NCBI GenBank assembly: GCA_046262515.1
Contig: JBHEMP010000011.1
Location: forward strand, 1 to 28,706
Reading direction: 5' to 3'
From: JAXDLW01 sp046262515
GTDB taxonomy: Bacteria; Chloroflexota; Dormibacteria; DASZGP01
Length of the DNA stretch: 28,706 nt
Part shown: one piece after another, positions 22,802 to 28,706 of the stretch
Layout of the letters: the number at the start of each line of letters is the position of its first letter
How positions within the stretch are numbered: the stretch's first letter is position 1
Notes under the pieces: generated by a model
The model's database searches: none
What the model was told of the DNA's origin: nothing
Seen by the model: only the letters and a program-made list of their open reading frames with translations
Translations under genes and position numbers: made by a program

Positions 22802-24439
22802 ATGGCCGGGACGGTTGGCAAGTACGAGCTTCGCGCGACGCTGGGCAGCGGCGCCTACGGAATCGTTTACCTGGGATGGCAGGAGGACCTGCAGCGACCC
22901 GTCGCCGTCAAGGAACTTGGGCCGCAGATGGCCGGCGACCCGGCGTTCCTCGCGGCCTTTCGGGAGGAGGCGCGGATCATGGCGCTGCTGGACCATCCCA
23001 ACTGCGTCAAGATCTTCGATTTCGTCGAGCTTGGCGGGCGTGCGTTCCTGGTATCGGAGTTCATCGACGGCGCGTCGCTGCGGGCCGTGGTGGAGGGTTC
23101 CGGGCAGCTCACACCCCAGCAGTCGCTGGGCGTCCTAAAAGGCTCGCTGAGGGGCCTGGGCCACGCCCACAGCCTCGGCCTGGTCCACCGCGACATCAAG
23201 CCGGAGAACATCCTCGCGGACCGCGAGGGCACGTCAAAGCTGGCCGATTTCGGGCAGTCCTACTTCGGCGTGGGGCCCGGCGCCGCAGGCGGGCTCACGG
23301 GTTCCCCTCCCTACATGAGCCCGGAGCAGGCGCAGGGGAACCCCTGCGACGCGCGCAGCGACCTGTACTCGGCGGGGGCGATCCTCTTCGAGTTTCTCAC
23401 CGGGCGGCCGCCGTTCGTTGCCGACAACCCGATGGCGATCATGCGGGCGCATATCAATGACGCCCCGCCCGACCCGCGCAAGCTGAACAAGAAGCTTCCG
23501 AAAAAGGCGACCCCGATGATGGCGCGGGCGCTGGCCAAAGACCCCGCGGCGCGCTTCACGTCTGCCGCCGAGATGCTCGCCGCGCTCGAGGACACCGCGC
23601 GTGACGGGTACGGCAAGAACTGGGAGCAGTCGGCGGCCATCAAGGGCCTGGTGGCGGCGGCCGCCGCCGGGACCGCGGTTGCCGCGGGGGCTGCTGGCGC
23701 CATGGCCGCCGGGGCTGCCTCGGGCGCGGCCTCCGGGACCGCCACGGTCGGGGCGACCACCGTGGGCGGAACCGCGGCGGCGGGAGGCGGCATATCCGGC
23801 ACCACCGTTGCTGCCGGAGCCGGCGTGGCGGCCCTCGCGGGGGCAGCCGCGGTTGCCTACGTGGTCGTCTCCAACGCCATCTTCGGCCACAACCTGGTGG
23901 TCAATGGCAACGCCGAGCAGGGTTCCGGGGCCACGTCAACCACTGCACAGGACATCGTGCGTCCCCGCGGTTGGACGACGACCGGGAACTTCACGGTGGT
24001 GAAGTACGGGACCAGCCCTCTGCTTACCGCCGCCGACCCGGGACCCGCCGACCGTGGCGATTACTTCTTCGCGGGCGGACCACAGAATGCCTCGTCCAGC
24101 GCAAGCCAGGTCGTCGACCTGGCCAGCGGAAGCGGCGGCATCGACTCAGGGAGCAAGCAGTACGACCTGTCCGGTTACCTGGGCGGGTTCGGCGGCGAGA
24201 ACGACACCGCAACCGTCGAAGCCACCTTCGAGGACGCCGCGGGACAGAGTCTGGCCGTGGCCCGGATCGGCCCGGTGACCGACCTGACCCGGGCGGGGAA
24301 ATCGGCTCTCAAATTCACCGAGGCCAGGGGGGCGGTCCCACGGGGAACCCGCAAGGTTCTGCTGAAGATCTCCATGAACCGAACCGACGGGAACTACAAC
24401 GACGGCTACGCAGACGATATCTCGCTGGTGATCAACTAG
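22802..24439 (+). CDS. Membrane Ser/Thr protein kinase D with galactose-binding-like C-terminal domain
   Basis: A 545-residue kinase: GSGAYGIV (15-22), VAVK with Lys37, HRDIKPEN with Asp131, DFGQ (149-152), activation segment GVGPGAAGGLTGSP, and YMSPEQ. The motif DGYGKNWEQS (268-277) is followed by an 80-residue Ala/Gly-rich region with the clearest membrane helix at about 337-357. The C-terminal domain (364-545) starts NLVVNGNAEQG and ends NYNDGYADDISLVI, a jelly-roll, galactose-binding-like module seen in many secreted proteins and probably Ca-binding. The kinase domain belongs with those at 13420-15213 and 18307-20016. The start is ATG 22802. It converges on the lipoprotein gene with only 8 nt between the stops. 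Confidence 0.93.
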   Translation: MAGTVGKYELRATLGSGAYGIVYLGWQEDLQRPVAVKELGPQMAGDPAFLAAFREEARIMALLDHPNCVKIFDFVELGGRAFLVSEFIDGASLRAVVEGSGQLTPQQSLGVLKGSLRGLGHAHSLGLVHRDIKPENILADREGTSKLADFGQSYFGVGPGAAGGLTGSPPYMSPEQAQGNPCDARSDLYSAGAILFEFLTGRPPFVADNPMAIMRAHINDAPPDPRKLNKKLPKKATPMMARALAKDPAARFTSAAEMLAALEDTARDGYGKNWEQSAAIKGLVAAAAAGTAVAAGAAGAMAAGAASGAASGTATVGATTVGGTAAAGGGISGTTVAAGAGVAALAGAAAVAYVVVSNAIFGHNLVVNGNAEQGSGATSTTAQDIVRPRGWTTTGNFTVVKYGTSPLLTAADPGPADRGDYFFAGGPQNASSSASQVVDLASGSGGIDSGSKQYDLSGYLGGFGGENDTATVEATFEDAAGQSLAVARIGPVTDLTRAGKSALKFTEARGAVPRGTRKVLLKISMNRTDGNYNDGYADDISLVIN

Positions 24440-24447
24440 CGGCCCGA

Positions 24448-25482
24448 TCAGTGTCCTGAGGGGCTCGGCTGGGGGGTCTCGCTGTCCGCCGGCGACGGGT
24501 AGGCTCCACCAACGGGGGGTGACCCGGGGGCGGTGGCCGAAAGGCCCACCGTGATGTTGAAGGGCAGGTCGGCCTGCTGGTCGGCGTCGTTTGCCCCGTA
24601 CTTGCCCTTGATGATCATGTCGTAGGCACCGTCGGTGGCCTTGAACGTCCACTCCGCGGTTTCATCCGGCGTGGTCAGGCCTTTGCCCGGTACCGCGTAG
24701 GTGCTGTTCCGGGTCGCCGCCACGGCGGTCCCGTCGGGGAGCTTCAGGACCAGGTTTTCAGTGCTCAGGGCGGCGTAACGGTCGCTGGTACCGGTCACCG
24801 CGAAGTTCACCGTGAGGGCGGCGTCCCCTGCCTTTTCCTCCTGGTGGCGCTTCGGATCGTCGTACGCCAGCGTGCCACCGGAAACCGCCGCGCTGAAAGC
24901 GCCCGCGTTGATGGTGCCGCTGATGGCCACCTTTTGGGGTTCCAGCGTGATTGTCTTGCCGGTCTTCCCCAGCGGCAGCTGCGCCTGGTTGTTGCGAGCG
25001 TTGCCCACCAGCAGCACCGCCGACGAGAGGCTGAACTTGTCGTCGATGAAGAAAGCGATGACCCCGTTGGTTCGCTGCAGCCCCGGGACCTCTGGCAGCT
25101 TCTCATCCTGGCTGTCGTGGTCCAGGTAGCTGTTGGTGCCGGACTGAAGGACCAGATCCATGTTGTACGGAGCCGCGTTATCCGGCCCCAGGTTCTCAAA
25201 CGTCGCGTTCAGGAGCAGCGTGCTCTTGGCGATGCTGTACCCCGGGCTGGGCTTGGGTGGATGAACCACTGTCGCGTCGCTCACGGTCACCTTGAACCCG
25301 GAGTGCCAGTACGACTTGTTGACACTGGAGGTGGTACCACGCGGTGCCGAAGATGGGCTGGGAGATGAGCCGACTGTTGACGCGCCACTCTGGCTGTGGT
25401 TGTTGGCGGGCCTCGCGGCGTTACCGCCGCAGCCGGCCACGGATGCTAGGGCCATGACGGCCAGTACGACACGCGTCCTCAT
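24448..25482 (-). CDS. Putative lipoprotein, beta-rich, unknown function
   Basis: A 344-residue lipoprotein with a basic N terminus, a hydrophobic stretch and lipobox SVAGC, lipidated at Cys18. A Ser/Pro/Thr linker (25-55) is followed by a beta-rich body that begins WHSGFKVTVSDATVV and continues with TLLLNATFENLGPDNAAPYN. This pattern recalls the DUF4352-type Ig-like domain of bacterial lipoproteins. A second half with SGTINAGAF and WTFKATDGAYDMIIKGKY leads to a Pro-rich tail. The function is unknown. AGGAGGG lies 5 nt before ATG 25482, a strong start. It is divergent from the usp gene across about 146 nt and ends 8 nt from kinase D. It could be the envelope partner or ligand of that kinase, but nothing in the sequence proves it. 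Confidence 0.85.
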   Translation of the reverse strand: MRTRVVLAVMALASVAGCGGNAARPANNHSQSGASTVGSSPSPSSAPRGTTSSVNKSYWHSGFKVTVSDATVVHPPKPSPGYSIAKSTLLLNATFENLGPDNAAPYNMDLVLQSGTNSYLDHDSQDEKLPEVPGLQRTNGVIAFFIDDKFSLSSAVLLVGNARNNQAQLPLGKTGKTITLEPQKVAISGTINAGAFSAAVSGGTLAYDDPKRHQEEKAGDAALTVNFAVTGTSDRYAALSTENLVLKLPDGTAVAATRNSTYAVPGKGLTTPDETAEWTFKATDGAYDMIIKGKYGANDADQQADLPFNITVGLSATAPGSPPVGGAYPSPADSETPQPSPSGH

Positions 25483-25628
25483 CGGTCCCTCCTGTAGGTT
25501 CTCGCTCGGCGCCAGTTTACGACCTCGAGGCCGCGTGCGCTGCGCGCAGAAATACGTGGAAGCAACCGCGTGAGCGCCCTACGGTTACCCCGCAAGCGCC
25601 GACTCGCGGCGCCGAGCAGGAGGTGAGG

Positions 25629-26072
25629 ATGTATCGCAAGATCGTGGTAGGCACTGACGGGTCTCCTTCGGCTGCCCGGGCGGTCAGCCAGGCAGCCGAG
25701 CTGTGCGACCTAACCGGGGCCGAACTGCACATCGTCAGTGCCATTCGCGTAGCGTCCGCGGCACTGGTCGAGGCGAGCCTTCCCGTCCCGGTGGCGGTGA
25801 ACGACCGCGCCTGGGAGATGGACCGCGAGGAGGCACTGGAGCGGATCCTGGGCGCGGCCCGTGCGGACCTCCCCGCCAGCCTCAAGGTCCAGACCCACGC
25901 CCGCTCGGGCGAGCCGGGCGAGGCCATCCTCCAGGTGGCGAATGAGGTCGGAGCCGACTTGATCGTTGTAGGCAACCGTGGCATGCAGGGTTACCGCCGG
26001 CTGCTAGGGAGCGTTCCCAACCACATTTCGCACAGCTCCCCGTGCAGCCTCCTGATCGTCCAGACCAGCTGA
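25629..26072 (+). CDS. Universal stress protein (UspA family)
   Basis: A 147-residue single-domain UspA protein, a cytosolic nucleotide-binding stress factor. The N terminus YRKIVVGTDGSPSAARAV contains the ATP-contacting Asp. The C-terminal motif VGNRGMQGYRRLLGSVPNHI is the usual G-x2-G-x(8-9)-G-S/T phosphate loop, here with eight rather than nine intervening residues. PCSLLIVQTS ends the fold. ATG 25629 is chosen because AGGAGG (25618-25623) lies five bases upstream; the GTG at 25623 falls inside that Shine-Dalgarno sequence. It stands alone between a divergent lipoprotein gene and a toxin-antitoxin fusion. Confidence 0.93.
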   Translation: MYRKIVVGTDGSPSAARAVSQAAELCDLTGAELHIVSAIRVASAALVEASLPVPVAVNDRAWEMDREEALERILGAARADLPASLKVQTHARSGEPGEAILQVANEVGADLIVVGNRGMQGYRRLLGSVPNHISHSSPCSLLIVQTS

Positions 26073-26192
26073 GGCACGCGCGCCAAGTCGCCTGACCCTC
26101 GGGCCGCCCGAAGGGCCCACGCACGGCGTCGGCCGTCCGCGCCCCGGCTCGAAGTGGTCCCTGCACGGCCGGCGTTATTGCTTGCGCAAAAC

Positions 26193-26207
26193 TACACATT
26201 TTGTGTA
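26193..26207. promoter_or_regulatory. Perfect palindrome over a putative -10 box (likely operator)
   Basis: TACACA (26193-26198), spacer TTT, and TGTGTA (26202-26207) form a perfect 6-bp inverted repeat. It sits in a short AT-rich island within GC-rich DNA. The palindrome overlaps a possible -10 hexamer TATATT (26206-26211), and a weak TTGCGC (26182-26187) lies 18 nt upstream as a -35. It is about 85 nt before the antitoxin-toxin fusion gene. Phd/YefM antitoxins bind short palindromes to repress their own operons, so this is a plausible autoregulatory site. Confidence 0.55.
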
Positions 26208-26292
26208 TATTTCCACAGGGAGATGGTTGCGATGTTTCCGCTGCCCGGCAATTGATGCGCCGCGCGGGACGGGAGGCCAACGGAGGGGGAGG

Positions 26293-26922
26293 TTGGGGGC
26301 TTATCGCGTTTCGGCGACCGCCGCAGTCAGGGAGTTCAGCGAGCTCCTGAGGAGGGTCGGCGACGGTGGCCAGGAGGTCATCATCGAGCGGCATCGGAAG
26401 CCCGTGGCCAGGCTCAGTACGGCCGGGTTCAGCCCCGTGCGCTGGATTGATTTCACGCGGCAGGTCCGGCGCGCACGTCAGCCAGACTCGAATTTCTTCG
26501 GCGACCTGGCCGCTTCGCGTGGCGAGCCACCTGCGGCGCTGGGCTCGAGGACATGGGCCAGCGAGATGCAGGGGACGCTGCTTCTCGACAGCTCCCTGCT
26601 GTTGATGGCGGGTTGGCGGGGTTTCACCCCCGCGCTGGCGCAGCGCGTCGCCACGACGGTCCCCGCGATAGCTGAGTTGAAGGCGTTGACCCTGACACGG
26701 GGAGATTTAATCGGCAGGGTCCGGTCGGCCTACATCGAGCGAGTCGTCCGCGCGCTGCCGGTGCTTTCGCTGACTGCCGAGGCAGCGCTTTCCGTCCACC
26801 CCGACGGGGGCGGGGCGCCACGAAACGCGTACTTTGACATGGCTCAGGCGGTGGCGAGGTCGGTGGGGTGGCCGGTGTACGGCGTGTCGGGCCGGCTGGT
26901 TAGCGCGATCCCCGGACAATAA
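26293..26922 (+). CDS. Fused Phd/YefM-like antitoxin and PIN-domain (VapC-like) toxin
   Basis: A single 209-residue frame covers what are normally two genes. Residues 1-45 match the Phd/YefM DNA-binding antitoxin start (RVSATAAVREFSELLRRV, then EVIIERHRKPVARLST). Residues 50-90 resemble the toxin-wrapping antitoxin tail. Residues 94-209 resemble a PIN ribonuclease: LLLDSSLLL with Asp99, PAIAELKAL with Glu128, and AYFDMAQAVARSVGWPVY with Asp182. The fourth acidic position, usually in a T-x-D motif after the last strand, reads GVSGRL and is lost. I choose TTG 26293, after the purine-rich GGAGGGGGAGG. An internal ATG at 26566 could give toxin alone. It may be an inactivated or self-inhibited module. 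The palindrome upstream supports autoregulation. No separate partner gene exists nearby. Confidence 0.72.
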   Translation: MGAYRVSATAAVREFSELLRRVGDGGQEVIIERHRKPVARLSTAGFSPVRWIDFTRQVRRARQPDSNFFGDLAASRGEPPAALGSRTWASEMQGTLLLDSSLLLMAGWRGFTPALAQRVATTVPAIAELKALTLTRGDLIGRVRSAYIERVVRALPVLSLTAEAALSVHPDGGGAPRNAYFDMAQAVARSVGWPVYGVSGRLVSAIPGQ

Positions 26923-26954
26923 AAGGGCCGCCCGGGTTTCCCCGGACGGCCCTT
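26923..26954 (-). terminator. Intrinsic terminator of groEL
   Basis: GGGCCG (25-30 of 269xx) pairs with CGGCCC (47-52), then after one mismatch CCGGG pairs with CCCGG, leaving a 4 nt loop. This gives an 11-pair GC stem. On the reverse strand the stem is followed by TTTTATT, a U-tract, so it terminates groEL, whose stop is about 30 nt upstream. It begins at the stop of the convergent fusion gene and may also stop forward transcription, although only two T follow on that strand. Confidence 0.88.
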
Positions 26955-26984
26955 GAAGGTCCCTGTGTCTTCTGAGGCTGAGGC

Positions 26985-28592
26985 TTAGTACTCCGGCATC
27001 GGCGGCGCGGGGGCCGCCTTCTTCTCGGGGATGTCGGTGACCAAGCTCTCGGTGGTCAGCAGCATGGCGGCGATTGAGGCCGCGTTCTGCAGCGCCGAGC
27101 GGGTGACCTTGGTGGGATCGACGATCCCCGCCTTGATCATGTCGACGTACTCACCGGTGGCGGCGTTGAAACCGTCGTTGCCCTTGAGGTTCTTGACCCT
27201 CTCCACAACCACGGAGCCCTCGACACCGGCGTTCTGCGCGATCTGGCGGATGGGCTCCTCCAGGGCGCGACGCAGGATGTTGGCGCCGGTGGCGACATCA
27301 CCCTCGAGCTTGAGCCCGTCCAGCGCCTTGATGGCCCGGACCAGGGTCACGCCTCCACCAGGGACGATGCCCTCTTCCACGGCCGCGCGGGTCGCGGAGA
27401 CTGCATCCTCCATGCGGTGCTTGCGCTCCTTGAGCTCGGTCTCGGTGGCAGCTCCGACCTTGATGACGGCAACGCCGCCGGAGAGCTTGGCCAGGCGCTC
27501 CTGGAGCTTCTCCTTGTCCCAGTCGGAGGTCGACTTGTCGATCTCGGCCTTGATCTGCGAGATCCGGCCGTTGATGTCGTCCTTGCCGCCGGCACCCTCG
27601 ACGACGGTGGTGTCGTCCTTGGTCACGGTGACGCGACGGGCACGACCAAGGCTGGTCAGCTGGGTGGTCTCGAGCTTGAGCCCGATCTCCTCGCTGATGA
27701 CCTGGCCGCCAGTGAGGATGGCGATGTCCTGGAGCATCGCCTTGCGGCGATCACCGAAGCCCGGGGCCTTGACGGCAACGGCGGTGAAGGTGCCACGCAG
27801 CTTGTTCACGATCAAAGTCGCCTGGGCCTCGCCCTCGACGTCCTCGGCGATGATCAGCAGGGTCTTGCCACTCTGCACGACCTTCTCGAGTACCGGGAGC
27901 AGGTCCTGGATCGAGCTGATCTTCTTGTCGCAGATGAGGATGTAGGGGTCCTCGAGGACGGCCTCCATCCGCTGCGGGTTGGTCACCATGTAGGGGCTGA
28001 TGTAGCCCTTGTCGAACTGCATGCCCTCGACGAGCTCCAGCTCGGTCTCGAGGCCCTTCGACTCCTCGACCGTGATGACTCCGTCCTTGCCAACCTTCTC
28101 CATGGCGTCGGCGACGACCTCACCGATGCTGGCATCGGCGGCGGAGATGCTGGCGACCTGGGCGATCTTGTCGCGGGACGAGATCGTGGTCGACTGGGAC
28201 TTGATCTCCTCGACGACGGCCTCGACGGCCTTCTCGATGCCCTGCTTGAGGAGCATCGGGTTGGCGCCGGCGGCGACGTTCTTGAGACCCTCGTTGATGA
28301 TGGCAGCGGCCAGGACCGTGGCGGTCGTGGTGCCGTCACCAGCGATGTCGTTGGTCTTGGAAGCGACTTCCTTGACCAGCTGGGCCCCCATGTTCTCGAA
28401 GGGATCCTCGAGCTCGATCTCCTTGGCGATGGTCACGCCGTCATTGGTGATCGTGGGACTACCGAACTTCTTGTCCAGGACCACGTTGCGACCCTTGGGG
28501 CCGATGGTAATGCGGACCGAGTCCGCCACCTTGTCGACGCCCCTCTTAAGAGCCGCCCGTGCGTCAGTTGCGTATAGCAGCTGCTTGGGCAT
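26985..28592 (-). CDS. groEL: Chaperonin GroEL (Hsp60)
   Basis: A 535-residue group I chaperonin subunit that folds proteins in the cytosol as a double heptameric ring. Typical motifs are KGRNVVLDKKFGSPTITNDG, the ATP-site loop GDGTTTATVLA, the apical segment KAPGFGDRRKAMLQDIA, and the late GIVPGGGVTLVRA and NAASIAAMLLTTESLV. The C terminus is PAPPMPEY and lacks the usual Gly-Gly-Met tail. AGGAGG (28600-28605) lies 7 nt before ATG 28592. A CIRCE operator sits about 80 nt upstream and a terminator immediately downstream. It therefore appears monocistronic, with no groES between the operator and groEL, as in the extra groEL2 of many Actinobacteria. Confidence 0.98.
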   Translation of the reverse strand: MPKQLLYATDARAALKRGVDKVADSVRITIGPKGRNVVLDKKFGSPTITNDGVTIAKEIELEDPFENMGAQLVKEVASKTNDIAGDGTTTATVLAAAIINEGLKNVAAGANPMLLKQGIEKAVEAVVEEIKSQSTTISSRDKIAQVASISAADASIGEVVADAMEKVGKDGVITVEESKGLETELELVEGMQFDKGYISPYMVTNPQRMEAVLEDPYILICDKKISSIQDLLPVLEKVVQSGKTLLIIAEDVEGEAQATLIVNKLRGTFTAVAVKAPGFGDRRKAMLQDIAILTGGQVISEEIGLKLETTQLTSLGRARRVTVTKDDTTVVEGAGGKDDINGRISQIKAEIDKSTSDWDKEKLQERLAKLSGGVAVIKVGAATETELKERKHRMEDAVSATRAAVEEGIVPGGGVTLVRAIKALDGLKLEGDVATGANILRRALEEPIRQIAQNAGVEGSVVVERVKNLKGNDGFNAATGEYVDMIKAGIVDPTKVTRSALQNAASIAAMLLTTESLVTDIPEKKAAPAPPMPEY

Positions 28593-28673
28593 GCTGAATC
28601 CTCCTGATATGTGTACCTGTCCCGAAAGGAAGAGGTTGGAGGGTCCATCCCTCCCGGTCTTGCAGGGATCATA

Positions 28674-28700
28674 TTAGCACTCGACACGCCTTAGTGCTAA
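28674..28700. promoter_or_regulatory. CIRCE element (HrcA operator) upstream of groEL
   Basis: TTAGCACTC, nine bases, then TAGTGCTAA matches the CIRCE consensus TTAGCACTC-N9-GAGTGCTAA with one mismatch (T for G at 28692). HrcA binds this repeat and represses heat-shock genes under normal conditions. On the reverse strand a TAATAT (28671-28676) at the operator edge could be the -10 box, with TTAGCA (28695-28700) as a poor -35 at 18 nt spacing, so the operator overlaps the groEL promoter. Confidence 0.92.
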
Positions 28701-28706
28701 CGACCT

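Noticed and set aside
26073..26192. Hairpin terminator after the usp gene
   Set aside because: Only short imperfect GC stems (for example TCGG/CCGA) and no T-tract; not convincing.
27031..28677. Long open frames on the strand opposite groEL
   Set aside because: They are shadows of a perfectly conserved groEL in high-GC DNA; the translations show no family motif.

Overview
The window is high-GC DNA, dense with genes and with few gaps, from a bacterium that looks monoderm-like. It has a Tad/Flp pilus locus with no outer-membrane secretin, lipoproteins with lipoboxes, many Hanks-type Ser/Thr kinases, frequent GTG and TTG starts, and a groEL under a CIRCE operator. These traits fit Actinobacteriota, Chloroflexota or Candidatus Dormibacterota. 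That placement is inference; no rRNA or other decisive marker is present.

Layout. Positions 1-900 hold a possible partial reverse gene and an NAD(P)HX epimerase gene (nnrE). Enolase (eno) and a short-chain dehydrogenase follow on the forward strand (973-3040). From 20523 down to 3037 runs one 17.5 kb block of sixteen genes, all on the reverse strand, many joined by 1-8 nt start/stop overlaps. In transcription order these are: GNAT acetyltransferase, Ser/Thr kinase A, Ser/Thr kinase B, TadZ/CpaE-like ATPase, Ser/Thr kinase C, anchored beta-helix protein, TadA ATPase, TadB, TadC, Flp pilin, TadE, TadG-like protein, second TadE, small membrane protein, lipoprotein, and an FHA protein with a zinc-finger tail. 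Divergent from this block is a forward run: FHA-adenylate/guanylate cyclase, PLP aminotransferase, and Ser/Thr kinase D (20617-24439). Then come a reverse lipoprotein, a forward universal stress protein, a fused antitoxin-PIN-toxin gene behind an AT-rich palindromic promoter, and reverse groEL with a 3' terminator and a 5' CIRCE element.

How the genes may work together. The central block looks like a Tad pilus machine merged with a phospho-signalling module. Three membrane kinases, with extracytoplasmic-looking C-terminal domains, are encoded in the same run as the pilus ATPases, platform proteins and pilins. The last gene encodes an FHA (phosphothreonine-binding) protein. Kinase B and the FHA protein both carry tandem acidic-E-T-hydrophobic-V motifs that look like phosphosites, which suggests a kinase-to-FHA relay controlling pilus assembly or sensing. 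A second FHA domain, fused to a nucleotide cyclase, and a fourth kinase of the same subfamily lie just across the divergent promoter and may extend the circuit to a cyclic nucleotide. I regard this kinase/FHA-coupled Tad locus as the most novel content of the window. The FHA/zinc-finger gene also seems to lack any normal start codon and probably begins at ATC after a perfect Shine-Dalgarno sequence.
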